Source: Hepsetus odoe
Taxonomy: Eukaryota > Chordata > Actinopteri > Characiformes > Hepsetidae
Reading direction: 5' to 3'
Assembly: GCA_017165825.1 (NCBI GenBank)
Contig: CM029367.1
Span: 25,637,607 to 25,701,606 of the forward strand
Length of the DNA: 64,000 nucleotides
Shown here piece after piece: positions 36,501-49,880 of the stretch (position 1 is the stretch's first letter; each line of letters opens with the position of its first letter). The position numbers were made by a program, and so were the translations under genes. The notes under the pieces were generated by a model that saw only the letters and a program-made list of their open reading frames with translations, had not been told where the DNA came from and did not search any database.

Positions 36501-38000
36501 TTGGAAAAGTGGACTCAGGTGTGCCCTACCTGTTTGGAATGAAAGCCAGCAACCACACTCTCTGCACAAATCAGACTTTCAAAATTGTTACAAATGGCAT
36601 TGCAGAAATTGCTCTCGTAAAGTGACTCTAGCTCTGATATGCTACTACATTCTGCTCCATTAATGGTTCTTCACCCCAGTGATGTACTAAAAAAAGAACT
36701 GATGCAAAAAGTGACTAGTTTCTGGCAAAATAAACAAAAAACAAAATGATTTACAAAGAAACAGCAACGCGTAGTTTAGCTGTTTTAGTTCAAGAACTGA
36801 ACTTCGTCCCCATCATGCCACTGTTTACATTTGTGTCAACACTGTATGGTTCTTGCGGCATGAACACTTAGCACAAATAATATTTTTTCCGGGTGTGCTT
36901 TAAAGGGGGCTACATTCATGAAAAAGTGTCTAAAGAGTGACAAAAAGCATTAGTCACCAGTTCCCATCATTTAATGCTTCACTTACTCTCAACAAGCCAC
37001 TTAGGATATCTTCGTTAAAAGGACTCTGTGACCGTCATAAGTAGATGGTGGACTGGGTTTAAAACAAAGCGAATGACGTGGATCATAAATGTTGCAAAAG
37101 CACCGCACCGTATATATATCCGTATCTGTCTCTCAGTACACAATGGTTGTTGTCCCATTTAGAAATGTTTTTTTTGCTCTATCATGCACTTGCTTTAAAT
37201 GCTTAATTATTTATTTACTTTCTTATTTATGGCTAAAATATGAATAGTACCTCACAAACTTAAGACCTCATCCAACACAAATATCTGCTCAAATGGGTCC
37301 TTGTATCATTCATTGTGTCAAGCACAATGTCTGAGGGGGTGTGGTTTATCAAATTTCTAACGATCTTACTGAAAGAGATGGAGAGGCTACAGTGTTGTGG
37401 CAAAAAACACAGAGCATCTACTGTCTCTGATATTCCAGTATTCACTGTCTGTGTACAAAGAAAAATGGCTTCTGAGACATTGTTTAGTTGGAGATGAAGG
37501 ATGTGTAGTGTGTTGTCTGTTTAATGGTAAAGAAACTTCAGCTGTACATTAGGAGCCAGATCATGGACTGTCTTAAGATTCAGAATCCACTCATGTTTTT
37601 AATAAAAAAAATGCTGATTTTTGTTGTTGCTTTTTTTGGATGAAAGGTCAAACTGTGATAATCAGACAGTTGAGCACCGAAGCAAGAAAGGGAGGTCATA
37701 TCGCCCCCATAAAGTGAACAGCAGGTGTTGCCTGTATCTATTGGGAAGGATTTTAAATCTTAAGTGAGACACAGCTTTAAAGCACTGGCATATTTTGCTG
37801 AATTCCTGTTTATGTTTCAATATGTGATCCGAGATCTGGACTTACTGTCTTTCATACCTACAGACTCCAGTTTCAGCATAATTCAGTCACTGAGATGGTA
37901 AATTATAGAACATATCAACAGGTGTTGGTTTCCCAGTAATTCATACTAATTTATTATCCATAAAACAGTGTATTTGTTAGTGTAATAAACTAAATAAATG
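33546..38000 (+). other. pcnx2 3' UTR and downstream DNA
   Basis: No coding signal. AATAAA words at about 35838, 37601 and 37983 are candidate poly(A) signals, so the UTR could be short or more than 4 kb; the sequence does not decide. A poly-A run lies at about 36233-36257, and a possible MITE at about 35992-36282. Confidence 0.5.
35992..36282. mobile_element. Candidate MITE-like element with imperfect terminal inverted repeats
   Basis: The left end TTTAAAGAGCCCATATAAT and the complement of the right end (CTTAAAGGCCCATTTCATG) share about 14 of 19 positions. The 290-bp interior is AT-rich and noncoding, with a poly-A run near the right end. The flanks (GTGTTGTA and GTGATTAC) are only weakly alike, so a target duplication is not established. 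Confidence 0.35.
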
Positions 38001-38045
38001 GCCTAGTGGTTGGCAAAAGTTTTACAGCAGATGCCCTTCCTAGGA

Positions 38046-38226
38046 GGCAGCGGTGGTCTAGTGTTTAGGGACTAGGCTCCATGATCGGAAAGTTGTGGGC
38101 TTGAATCCGACCAGTAGGTTGCCCTGAGGTTCCCTTGAGCAAGGTACCGTCCCCACCACTGCTCCCTGGGCGCTACACATAACTGCTCCCTGCTGCGCGT
38201 GTGGGTGTGAAATGCTGAGGAAGCAA
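38046..38226 (+). repeat. SINE family A, 5' part, truncated
   Basis: Head (GTGGTCTAGTGTTTAGGGAC) and body as in other copies, but the element stops at 'gaaatgctgaggaagcaa', where one arm of a 60-bp inverted repeat begins. Confidence 0.8.
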
Positions 38227-38281
38227 ATTTTAAACCCAACATGTCTTGGATGATCAACCACACAAACTAAATTAGATTTTT
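38223..38281 (+). repeat. Left arm of a 60-bp imperfect inverted repeat
   Basis: Matches the reverse complement of 38695-38756 at most positions; the shared core is GGATGATCAACCACACAAAC. About 410 bp lie between the arms. Confidence 0.85.
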
Positions 38282-38283
38282 AC

Positions 38284-38395
38284 ATTCAATTCAATTCAAT
38301 TCAATTTATTCTTGTATAGCGCCTTTTACAACAAAGTTGCCCCAAGGCACTTTACATTGATACATTGATTTTGATACATTGATTACATCTAAATT
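38284..38395 (+). repeat. Dispersed teleost repeat with (ATTCA)n head
   Basis: ATTCA pentamers lead into 'cttgtatagcgccttttaca', 'acaaagttgccccaaggcac' and 'tttacattgatac', a motif order I recognise from many teleost genomes. A short internal duplication 'gatacattgatt' is present. Confidence 0.7.
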
Positions 38396-38417
38396 TTCTT
38401 TTAACATACCAACTAAG

Positions 38418-38600
38418 CCTGGTGTGGGTGTGAAATGCTGAGGAAGCAAGGTACTGTCCCCACCACTGCTCCCTGGGCACTATAAATAACTGCCCCCTGC
38501 TGCACGTGTGTGGGTGTGAAATGCTGAGGAAGCAAGTTGTTGTGTCTCACTGCGTGCTGTGCTGTTTCACATTGACAAATAGTCACTTTCATTAAAAATC
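38418..38600 (+). repeat. SINE family A, 3' fragment
   Basis: Starts with 'gtgtgggtgtgaaatgctga', repeats that tail later, and ends with 'gtttcacattgacaaatagt' and 'cactttcatt'. It looks like the 3' half missing from the copy at 38046-38226, separated by other repeat DNA. Confidence 0.75.
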
Positions 38601-38694
38601 TTTTTCAATCTTTCAATAGCCATCTGTGATTTAAAGTGCTCTGACGTTGAACTCAAATTAAAGCAATTAAAGGTCAGGCTTAGTTAATTAGATG

Positions 38695-38756
38695 AAAAAT
38701 CAAACTTAGTTTGTGTGGTTGATCATCCAGAACATGTTTCCTTCTTCAAAATTTGC
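38695..38756 (-). repeat. Right arm of the 60-bp inverted repeat
   Basis: Reverse-complement partner of 38223-38281. It differs by a few substitutions and a 3-base indel. Confidence 0.85.
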
Positions 38757-39101
38757 TTCTACTGGAGCTACACAATAAATGTTGATCCTAAGCAACAGAA
38801 CTCAACGTTCACCTAAACCTTAAATGACCCTTAAAAACTGCAGACTTGTGGCAGTAGTTTAAACTAATTCCTTTCATTTATGACAGCTTTGTGAATACCA
38901 ACCCAGGTGTTTTCTGAAATGGTTGCCTGCGTTTCTTCACTTTCTGAAGCACACACAAGCACACTTTTCTCCAAACGGAGGAATTTCACTTCAAAGCAAT
39001 GTGAACGATTTAACCCGAAGACCTGAATTACAGTAGTACTAGTGCAGCGGACATGCTGCTTTCACTCCAGATGTTAGAATATGGTTCCTGTATGTCCTGC
39101 A

Positions 39102-39350
39102 AAGTGAAAGTGACTACTTGATTGTGAAACATGGCACAACACACAGTGAACCACAGCAAAATTTAACCTCTGCTTTTCACCCATACACACACGGGCAGCA
39201 AGGGGCTGCTATGTCCGGCGCCCAAGGAGCAGTGATGGGGACAATACCTTGCTCGAGGGTAGCTCAGGACGACCTACTGTTCTGGGATTCGAACCCATGA
39301 CCTTCCGATCCTGGGGCCTAGGCCCTGACCGCTAGGCCACCGCTGCCCCA
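39102..39350 (-). repeat. SINE family A, minus orientation
   Basis: Full-length reverse copy: 'aagtgaaagtgactacttga' at the left, B-box complement GGGATTCGAACCC, and head complement 'accgctaggccaccgctgcc' at the right. Confidence 0.88.
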
Positions 39351-40670
39351 TCGTGAGTTATACCTGACACAACTGGAATGATTCACACAGCGTAAGTAAA
39401 AAAATGATTTATTATTTTCAGATTCAATACATAACTGTGAGTCATGAACACTCTCCCCTAGCAGCATTATTTGAACACAGAGAAACTGGAGTGCACTAGA
39501 GGAAAATTCATAAATCATCGACGCCATTTATGTGTATGTTATCTACACAGGTACAAATCATCCATTAGAGCGCCCATACTCGGCACTCTGCAGAAGTACA
39601 ATAACGAATTAAGAAACTAAATGAACAAAAGCAGAACCGGTACAGCACAGGAAAAGGGCGAATTGGATTTGACTTCGTCAATGAAAACTAAGGCTGCAGT
39701 GTGAGTGTAAACGGTTTCAGAATCAGTTGCCTACACCTTTAGTCTACTGAATATGTTGGTGTTAATGGCTATGCTTACAATGAAGGTTTAGAAATATATA
39801 GCATGATGCAAACTACATGAACCAGCATGCAGATACCTTGGCCTCTGACAGGCACAGACTACGAATAATATACACTTTCAGTTTGGTTCACTGCAAATGA
39901 GAGTGCTTTCCACTTATCATGCATTCCACAATATCAGAAATCACTGCGGTCCTAAAACACGAATAAGAGTCGTTTTACTCCTGGGCCCGATGCAGATTTC
40001 CTCCAAAAGGAAACACCAGCTCCCATTAGAATCCTCCAGTGGAGAATTTACCCCCATTACACTACAGTGGCCATGCAATATGAGGACTGAAAGCCCGTCC
40101 TGTGCACTCTGCATTAACTCCAGAGTTCTATACAGTGCATGCTACACTTTGAAGAGAGGATCTCCATATACAGATAATCGATTCATACATAGCTTTTTGA
40201 TAAACTACAACATTGTTCATGAGAGTTTACCATTACTAATGGAATCAGTATTCTATTTAGTTTTAGAAAACTGCCATTTTCCACTTTACTCAGTAAGTAC
40301 AGTATGTTTTATGAGGACAGCAAATCTCTAAAGAGCATAAGCACCATTATTTTCTCCATTTGGCTATAAACTTTGTACATGACTCAGGGTTTTTTTATGT
40401 AGGCAAACCAACAATGAACTCCTTTAACCACATCTGTGCGGCTTTCGTGCTTAGCAAATGATTTTTGCCGTTCTTTTCATTTCTCACCGAGCGCTAGTAT
40501 CATTATTTGTTCTAAATAATGAGGTGGATTGTTCCAAAATGTTGTGTGCGTGTGTGTGTCTGTGTGTGCATGTGTTTAAGAGTCTGAAATAAAATGGAAA
40601 ATCTGGCCAGTATCAAAAAGAGCATCAGAAAAAGAGCATCGCAGTACTTCAATGATTGCTCATACAGTAT

Positions 40671-40675
<5 letters not shown>

Positions 40676-40710
<35 letters not shown>
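40676..40710. repeat. (TA)n microsatellite
   Basis: About 17 TA units. Confidence 0.95.
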
Positions 40711-40714
<4 letters not shown>

Positions 40715-41139
40715 AACAAAAAAATTTCAAATAGCAAATGCATGCTCCATACACACCTAGAAAAAATGCAAAATTGAATTACAATAAAAAGAATATTGTA
40801 GTCTGATTGAAAACACCAGAAGAACTGAGTAATTTAACTGGCAAACAGGATTTTAAGCAGGAAGCCAGTCTACCAAACAGTAATCGATCAGCCAAAAGAA
40901 GAGAAATAAAGTCTCCTTCGAAGGAAGACCGCAGGCTCAGGAAAGGCATTTTCTTTTAAAAAATTTTCTTTTTAAAACCACCAAAGACTGGTAAGCTTCC
41001 TTCCTTTATAGCTCATTAAATCTTCTGATTACATTTCTTATAATTTAATTATAGATAATTCTAAGAAATATAATGATCTGCTTTACTACTGTGAGCCAAG
41101 AAATGTGATAACAAATGTAATTTCCACAACTTTCTTAGG

Positions 41140-41191
41140 ACCTGACAGGTCGCTCTAAATAAGAGCATCTGCTAAATGCTGTAAATGTAAA
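41140..41191 (+). repeat. SINE family B, 3' tail only
   Basis: Carries 'gtcgctctaaataagagcat', 'ctgctaaatgctgtaaatgt', the last 50 bp of the family-B element. Confidence 0.75.
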
Positions 41192-44100
41192 TACAACACT
41201 AAAACAAAATCTCAACTCTTTACAAAAACAAAATACTAGAACATGTAATGTATCAGAGAGTGGACTTTTATTGTCCAAACATAAATGCTTGAATTTCAAA
41301 GTTCAAGCTATTTATTGAAATGACATCAAATGTAAAGATTTGTGTATTATTCCCACATTCCTATCAAATCTGAATTATTCCTCTACACTGAAAATCTGAA
41401 GCTATTTCATGATCAAGATCCTGTTTTGAAAAAAAGCGACAAATCCCTTACTACTTATGTCTAAGCCAAATGTCTTTTTCTCAGATGATGAAAGGTAAAA
41501 TTCCCAACTGGAATACTTAGGAAAAAAGATGAGTCGGATATAAAAAACTCAATGTGGACCATCACATTTTACAAGACAGAAAAACTGAAAGATTCAAATC
41601 CTAAGAAATATTAATCCACAGAACCTCAGTTCAATCACTCACAGTAACTTCCTGGAAAAACTGAAAATCTAATCATATCTGAACAACAATCTGAGGCAAA
41701 GCTTGGAAAAAAAACGGTTTCATTATTTAAATGGTTTTTAAATAGGAATTCATGACACCCTGCATGGCACAAGGTGAGTCGGCAGGAGTGAAAATAATTT
41801 ACAGTTATTTACATTTTATATTTAGTTGCTTATATCATTTATTCTTGGTTTTCTGACTGAGTGACATCTATGATTTTTTACTTCAATTTCTTTGATTTAA
41901 AGCCTGTGGATAAAAAAATAGCATAATTGAATCTCTCTTAAAGCTCCTCTACAAGAACTAATGTCCTTTTTTGTTTTGGGTATTCATTTTGCAGGTTTTT
42001 TGAATGTATCATTTGACCACATTTGTAAAACGATTTACAAAATCTTATATACTTTACTTTCTTAGTATGCTTAATGATGGCAGTTCTTCGATTCGCTGCT
42101 CACATTTATTCGGATAGTCTAGTAAACTGTCAAAAAAATCACAATCTTCATCTGATACGAAGCAGATAAAAGTGATGATTTTTGTTTTAGGGACTAATCA
42201 AAATAACATTTTACAGTATTTAGACATTTCAGAGCAGTGAAAGATTGTGGAGAGGCTTCAGGTTAGGCACGGATTCTAATCAACTCACGGATTATGGGGG
42301 ATAAAACGCCAGTTTCCATATTTATATACATTTTAATTCTAAGCTGCTGCAATGTGCCCTTTATCAACATCACTTTAGCAAAAAAAAAAATACTACCTTG
42401 GAAATGCAGTTTTCTCATATCCGAAAAACAGAAATCAATCAAAAATGATGGTCTCTATACAAAGGCACTTCATCATGGCTGTGATGACAATTTCTTTAAA
42501 ACATGAGTACGACCTGCAGGCCTGATGTTTACAGGATGCCTCAGTTCCTTCAATTATTTTTCATTTTCATGCTCATGCTTTAAGTGTACGTCAGTAATAC
42601 TAAAAGCTTTGATTTTTTTCACTGGAACTGGCCTGCATGGGCTCCAAATAACAAGTATAATAAAAATAGTAACATAGAAAAAATAAATGTGAAATATTTG
42701 AAATGTTTGGAAAAAAAAAGTTGCCTCAACACAGTGTTTCTATCAAAACCAACCAATACCTTTTTCCACTTCTCTAGTTAAAAAATCCTTTTCATAAGTA
42801 TTTTCAGGCCAACAGACCACATGTAAAGTATGTTATCAAACTGTTGATCAAAATTTTAATGCTACAAATGTCTTAAAAGCCTCTGGTTTAAAGAAGAATG
42901 AACTAGAGAAATATCACAATTCGTTAACAGCAGAAAGTTAACAGCCCAGTTTTGGAAGTCTTTTTTTGCTTTATGCACGTGCACATGCTTCTGCAAAGGA
43001 TATCCAAGGAAAAAATAACTGTAATTTCAGCCTTCTTTGTTTCTTCACAAACAGAAATCATGTATCATACTGTAATGTGAAGTAATGTGAACGTTCAGTT
43101 TTTATAACAGTTAAAAGATGGCCAGATCTTTGGCAAATTGTTACGCCTATAATAAACCACTGTAAAAACATTTGTTTTACAAGAACTCTGGAAAAAAAAT
43201 GAAAGGAAGAACGTCATTTGGTATATGTGAGCCAGTTACTAGTGCTCCAGATTCAGCGACAGCTCCAACAAGAAAAAACTTAATAGTCAAATAAGCTTTA
43301 GCATCTACTGACTGGCTGGTGTTAAAAGTATTACGAACTTACTCTAACTGAGCGGAAAACAGGGCTCTATAAATGTTACCAACACTAATGTAGGTTCAGT
43401 TCCTAAACACATCCACGGTAGTTCTCAAGTGTAAAACAGTGGCTCCCTTAAAGATGGCGGGTTCTGTAAATATTTTCTCAACGGTTTTATATTTTCTCTG
43501 ACAGTTAAGAGTGATACAGTATCTTTCTTTTACAACACATAAAGCTGACTCTCTGTTTAGACATAAAAAGTACAGAAAAGAACAAAACCATGACCTCACC
43601 TTTACTGAGTTTACTTTAAGGTTGGCAGCAAAATGTAAAGAATTTAAAAAGAACTCTTCAGTTTCTCAAAACTTAGAAGATAACAACATATAGTGTTGAG
43701 TTAAGATTGTTCTACTGAAGCACACAAAGCTTATGGTCACCTGCAAAGATGACACAAATATAAACACTGCCTTTCAGATCCAAAAGGAGTGGGATGAGGG
43801 AGCGTTAGCTAAAATCCTCTCTACAAAAGCACAGAATGAAAATAAAAGTAAAAAAAAACAAAACAAAACAAAAAAAAAACAGAGGTAGATATTTGTGTTG
43901 TTTAAAAGCATGTTTAAAGTGCCCAGAATAGCCCTTCAACCTATGTTAAAAAGATTGAAGCTCCATTAAAAACAAGAAATAGACACTTTCTACACTGAAA
44001 ATGAATTTCTTTTCGAATGTTTTGATAATGATGTATATTAATGACTACCACTACCCCAGTCCAGTTTTCTTTTGTCCAAAATCGAATCCTTCGCTATGCA

Positions 44101-46852
44101 AATAACCCTCAGACTCTTGTACATGCAGTGTGTGCAATTTACAAGTGAAATGACAACCTAACAAGATTTCAAAACCAACCACAGTTGACGCAACACAAAT
44201 TTATTTAGGTGTTAATTGAGTATCTTTTTTTTTTTTTTTATCAAGAAGGCATACTATTTTTCATATATTTGTTATATATGTATATAGAAATAAAACAAAA
44301 CATATTTTCTGACCTAGACTGAAGAATATCAGCAAAGGGAAATGTAAACCATTTTCCATCCAATATCATGAAAAACATCCCTCAACCATTGATTCAGCCA
44401 ATCTGACACGTAACATATTTGCATAGGCAAAATGAGATTAGCCCTTAAACAGTGTGTTTCCTGAATCTTTATCTAATTATGCTGAGTAAAATTCAACAAA
44501 TAATAGCTACTCTGCGTCAAACCTCAGTATACCTGTGCACATCTCATTTACAGTGTTAGGCTTCAAGTAGATCAAAATAAATTTAACACACACAAAAAAA
44601 AACAAACAAAAACAAAAAAAACAAAAAAACAAAAACAAAACAAAAAAAAAGGAACAGAGGAGGTAGAAGGAAACTAATGAAATTCTCCACAGTCATGCCT
44701 GCAAGGACAATGTTCATCAAACCATATGTGATCTGAGACATGAGTTTTTTTTTAACCTTACAAAAAACAAAAACAAAACAAAAAGAAGAAAAAAAAAAAA
44801 AACAGAATTGCTAACATTTCCATGCTGTGCAACTCTCGGTCTACAGCCGGCTGTTCCCTAAGACAGCTTTTAGGCTAAAACTTAATCTCTCATTTCAGAA
44901 TGAAAACCAAAGCAGGACACAGGAATCAAACGGGTGAATTAATCCATGACATCATTAAACAATGGTCGGCTTCCTTTGGTGAAAGGTCCTGTTTTTACCC
45001 ACTGTGGCAATGCTGAGTGCTAAAATATCAGTACATGAGACAGATGTTAACCAAGGTCCTTTCAACAAAAAAAAACAAAAAAAAACCAAACAAAAAAAAA
45101 ACTGATTTGATTAGCATGGATAGAAAAAGGCTGAATCAGATAAACACTGACCTGCAGTGGGGAAAAATAAAAAAATAAAAAAAAGATGTCATGAATTAAT
45201 TTGTCACACTTGTTTTGAATGTAAAAGCACAATCAGCAAACATCTGCAGTGCACCATTTTCAACAACAGGAACATCAATTGTGATAAATTTGAAATATTA
45301 AACAAACCCTCATTAACTTTGTATCCTGCATGTTAATCAGGCCATCGTATAGCTTTGCTCAACATTTGAACGAAAACGCAGTGCCCCACCCTTTCTTTAT
45401 TCAGAAACCTTCTGAAAACGGGTCCAGAGTTGTTTCAGCAAAATGGACCACTCAAAGATGGATCCTGCATGCTTTAAACTCAGGCTGATGGCACCATTTT
45501 TAGCGGGGTTACAATGACACGTTGAATGTTGGCTTTGATTGTATGTGATTAATACACAGACAGAGTCATTTCACTGATAGATAGGAAGCCAAGCCAGAGA
45601 CAAAACACTTGTGCTAACCTAAGACATGACAAAATCCTTGTTGATTCAGACAGCTAAAATATATGCCCCCTGCAACTACAGTTGCACTTTTTTTTATAAA
45701 ATAATTAGAATTTTTATTTTTTAGATTAGGTGTGAATGTGTACACTTCCCTTATCATTTAGAATTTTGTATTTCTAGAGGTTAAACAACCACCCATTGTT
45801 TGTCTGGTTAGGATAATAAATAGAAAACAAATCCTATTGTATTAAAATTCAGGAAACACATGCAAGTCGTATGTCATCACAATGTGTAAAGGAATGAAGA
45901 GTAATATAGTTCTGTCTTTATATTGGCTGATGCTGATGTGTAAATCTACTAATGCTAAATAAGTGATTTTTTTTTTTTTTAGAAGTGGCATCTGTACAAT
46001 GCCAATGGAGTGACAAAGGTCTTTATTGTAGTACTATACATTTATAGAATGGCACTTTAAGCAATTTTCCAAGCACCAAAAAGAAAATCCAACAGTGAAA
46101 GAACTTGACCACCACTGAAACCTGACCACCACTGAAAAGAGGCTCATTCAGTAGCAAAACGTTTCAAGGAAAGTGTCATCTTGAAAGTCTTGCCGAAAAG
46201 TGGTGATCAGACAATGACAAATCAATGTCATTCACCCTAGAGTTTAAACTAGGAGATGAGAATGTGGTTATACCAAGCAGTCATTTACATACTGGTTTAT
46301 CATGCACTGGCTGCTGTAGCAGCAAACAAATTCTCAAGTCAACAACAAAAGATTCATTGCGAATCGAAGGAAATTGAACTGAAAATGCTATCATTTTCAG
46401 GGACAAAATTTTTAAATATCAAAACTGTTCCCATAAACGGCGTGGTTTCGTCCATATTGGTTCAGGTCTTTTCACGACGTATACTGTGATGTCATCAACA
46501 GACATACGTGAACGCATGCTAAACTGCACTGCTCCTGACAGCATCTTTTAAAACACCGTTAACACTAAACAGCCTGCTGTCATCTGGAGAAATTCCTTTC
46601 ATTAGGAAACCACAAGTTCAAAAAGCTTCATGAGATTCGAACTAACAAATCTAACCATGAAACCCACATACACCATCAGCACATATCAGTTCACAGATTA
46701 ACGTTATACCAAAACCAGAAGTGAGTGTGTGTTTTTTTAACAGAACCTCTGGAAAAGTGTGTCATTGTGCAGTGCCTGAAAGAAAGACATAGGTTGTTAC
46801 TTCAAATACAGTGTTGCCTTTAAAAACAAGGCAGTGTTTACAACCCTCAAGA

Positions 46853-46888
<36 letters not shown>

Positions 46889-47849
46889 TTCAATGTAAAT
46901 GACAGTTCTAATTCTCTCAAGTACCTCTGAGATGTTGTTTTATTTTCAAGCAAAACTCTGAATCCAGCAATGCTTACAACCAATGACATACAGTACCTGT
47001 GCTTCTCTCAGTGACGAGTGGACTGGGAGGGCCTGGGAGGACTCACAGAACTAACTGTGGTTGTTGGTCAGCATCAGCAGCTTCTGTGCCCTTATTCAGT
47101 ATCGAGGCATTGTGATTTTTGCAGAGAAAAGTAATGTTCATGAATCATTTAGCTGCCCAACCACAACACTAGCCCTTACATTTCCCAGTGAAAGAGCTGT
47201 CGAAACGAACAAAAGATTGGACGGGTGAACGCTTAAGGAAAGAAGGAAAACATTTGGCAAAACTAAATTTCCCTTAGCTTCTAAGAGCTTTAAAGGCTCT
47301 CTTACTACGACAGCACAGAAAATATATTCCTTATTTAAAGGCCGTTGCTGTCCTTCAAGGGCTTAATTGTCATGCTAGAATAAATTCTAACTCTGTGTCA
47401 TGCAATGTCAGATGTTATCTTGTGTAACGGCAAATTTTTATCCCATCAAAAAAAATTATCATTACTCAGCTGTCCTCACATGAGGCAAAAAAATAATGAG
47501 AGAAGTACAGGCACCAAATGAGAGAACGTGAGAAAGAGTGAACAAGACAGAGCAAGACAGAAAGAGGGGGGGATGAGGAAAGGGAAGAAGAAAAGAACAG
47601 GTGCTAGGGCCTGACGGTTTTTCTTCCACGATTCTCTTAGTCACAGTTGCCTGAGCAGCTTATATTGGCACTTAAACAAGAAGTGAACTTCAGGGTCACT
47701 AGACGATCAGAATTGCTTAACTACTTGCTCTACGAAAAGGAATCATCACACCTCCAAAAGTGGTACCTTAGGCTTTTTGTCATAAGTTAATTCTTTTGGC
47801 TGGAACTCAGGGTGTCTGAGCAAGCTCTCTTCTTTCCAGGAGGTCCCTC

Positions 47850-47984
47850 TGTAAACTGATGAGTTATGAATTGCAAAGGACAGTCTCAGCATGAGGGCAG
47901 AGATCTGCAAAGGCCTCCTACATCAGATGGCCAGGCTCTGCCAGGCTCTGGGCTGATACCTCTCACCCTGGAATCTAAACTGAC
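47850..47984 (-). pseudogene. Terminal exon of an RZ-type RGS gene, frame-disrupted
   Basis: After a good acceptor (CTTCTTGCAG) the minus strand reads VSLDSRVRG, matching the family's VSLDSRVRE at the phase-0 junction expected after SPKE. The frame then diverges and stops at 47886-47888, after 32 codons. Homology resumes in another frame as LQISALMLRLSFAIHNSSVY, which lines up with the family's LQIYTLMHRDSYPRFLNSAVY-type end. Between them a perfect 10-bp tandem duplication (CAGAGCCTGG twice, 47931-47950) and further small indels break the frame. The Gi/Go-contacting Asn of the INRN motif is missing. Either this gene is decaying, or the assembly has errors here; three or more independent indels favour decay. 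Confidence 0.7.
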
Positions 47985-48289
47985 CTGCAAGAAGCAAAAG
48001 GCCAGTATAGTCACACAAGTAAAGTGATGAATGCCTGCAAGAGTGGGACTTCAACTCTTATTCCCTACTCAAGAGATTTGCACCAACACTTATTATGGAG
48101 TTAATAAAAATACAAAAGGCCTTCCAAGTGTTTGGTAGTGGGTAGTTAGGATGGCTTAGATCACACACATGCATACAGCCAACATAAGAACTGTTACAGA
48201 GCTAATCCCCAGATGTGACTTTTTGTAAGAGTGGTTGCAAATCGTGTTGAAATCTCCACTTACTATTTCACTGCATACACTTGCATTAA

Positions 48290-48640
48290 TTACTTATTTT
48301 TTACTTCATTATTTGTTTACTTAGTACTGGTATTTATTTTTGTGAATTTGCACTTCTTAATCCAAAGACTGCTGCTCCATCATATATTGCCAGTTACATG
48401 GGCTGCTTGGCCTGGCATCAATGCAAGAACAAAGAAGCCGCCAGATGAATGCACTACATGTTCTGTCTACTGTTCTGTAATTGTCTGTTTCCAGTTCAGA
48501 TGTTGCGTCTCATGTTGCAGCTCTTTATGTGTAAAGTGCACCAGGGCCTGGAGGAACGTTATTTCGTCACTAAGGTACTGTGTGTATATGAAGAAAATGA
48601 CAATAAAACTTACTTGACTTGGAATTGACTTGAAATGTAT
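48290..48640 (+). repeat. Probable 3' end of a degraded teleost non-LTR retrotransposon
   Basis: Ends with 'ggaacgttatttcgtcacta', 'gtgtgtatatgaagaaaatg' and 'acaataaaacttacttgact', resembling the '…TTTCGT…GTATATG…GACAATAAAG-TTGACTTGA' 3' end seen on many fish LINE copies. The 128-codon open frame over it is Cys/Leu-rich and has no recognisable domain. Confidence 0.55.
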
Positions 48641-49880
48641 TTGAAATGAGATTCACTAAAAAGGCTTTGTGTAAGTGGGGTCAGAATAACTGTTAGAAAC
48701 ACTAAAAACATAAAACCATTAAGTGTAATAAAATTGAGTGTTTAGTGAACAGCATGAGTTAATGCTTGAAAACAGTTAATGCTTGAAATTGTAGTTTCTG
48801 AGAGTAAAAAATTGAATGCTCTTGAGTGTTCACATCAACCAACTTATGGACCATGGCTGTAATTCCTGTAATAATGTTCCCTTTAATTAAAGATTTCTTT
48901 CTGCATATAATATTTCAATCCTAACCACTGAGCCAGAGTTCAGAAATGCAAAGAAACTGGTTTTATCAAATTCATTTTCCTCCTCATGAAAGTTTTGAGA
49001 TTAACTATTGGCAGAGTTATCACAGACAGTGGCTCATTTATCATTGTTTTTCGCTATTTTAACATGCAACAAAAGCTAAGGCACAAATACTAAATGTTTT
49101 AATGTGAAATGATGTGTGTTTGAATGTCTCGTGAAGCACTGCTCCAAATTAAAAGTGCTGCAAAAACTCTTCTCCCACTTCCTGAAGGTAACAGATAATA
49201 CAAGTACTTTCAGCCTCATCTTTATCCTGGGTTGGCCCTCAGGACGAATTCCTTGAGCTGTTCCTGTGGTAGATCAGATTAGTAAAATGCTGGCATTCTG
49301 CTGAAGAAAAAGACTGTGCAAAGCCAGATGGCTTGCATGATGGCTGTAGGTCCTCTCAGTGGACCAGTTTAGCAAAGTACTGCAGTGCCTGTTCAGTCTT
49401 AATCTTATGTTACATCAGACCCCAGTTCTTAAGGAAGGAAGATATGCTTTAAATCCCAATACACAAGACACGTGAAAGACTACTAACCAGTGGCTCTCAT
49501 CTGTATCATGATGAAGACCCCAGAGAAAATGGTTCTCCCACCTCAGACCCATGACAGACCATGCACTGGTTTGCATAAAAACAGCATGTTGATACTGAAA
49601 ATGGAATAATCTAGCAGCTGCAGGGGGCCAGTTCTCAAATGAATGAAGCGGCAATATGGCGCGATTCGCGTTTGACTACTTTCTTCCACAATGTTTATTT
49701 CAATTCAACTCAGTGTTTATGGACTCACTGACTTTAGTTAGCTACAAATAAAATACAAAAATGGGATATGTATTTATCCTGCTCTTTTTGTACTCCTTTG
49801 TATCATTTTTGATGTGAGTTAAATGTATGACGCACAACTCATACTGTATAGTTGTTTTATTTTTATAGAACAGCCCTTGT

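Larger units (their letters stand above)
39400..47700. other. Long SINE-poor AT-rich tract, no gene recognised
   Basis: About 8.3 kb of AT-rich DNA with many A/C-rich runs (43849-43880, 44588-44652, 44760-44805, 45066-45103, 46858-46883) and a (TA)n microsatellite at 40676-40710. Only a 52-bp SINE-B tail (about 41140-41191) interrupts it. On the minus strand an AATAAA word lies near 39403. One reading is a very long U-rich 3' UTR of the minus-strand RGS gene; it may equally be plain intergenic DNA. Confidence 0.4.

Noticed and set aside
39897..40331. 144-codon ORF
   Set aside because: No recognisable domain, no splice context, no repeat of codon bias; it fits chance in a long tract.
48231..48617. 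128-codon Cys-rich ORF with a hydrophobic start
   Set aside because: It overlaps a degraded retrotransposon 3' end, has biased composition and no splice or homology support.
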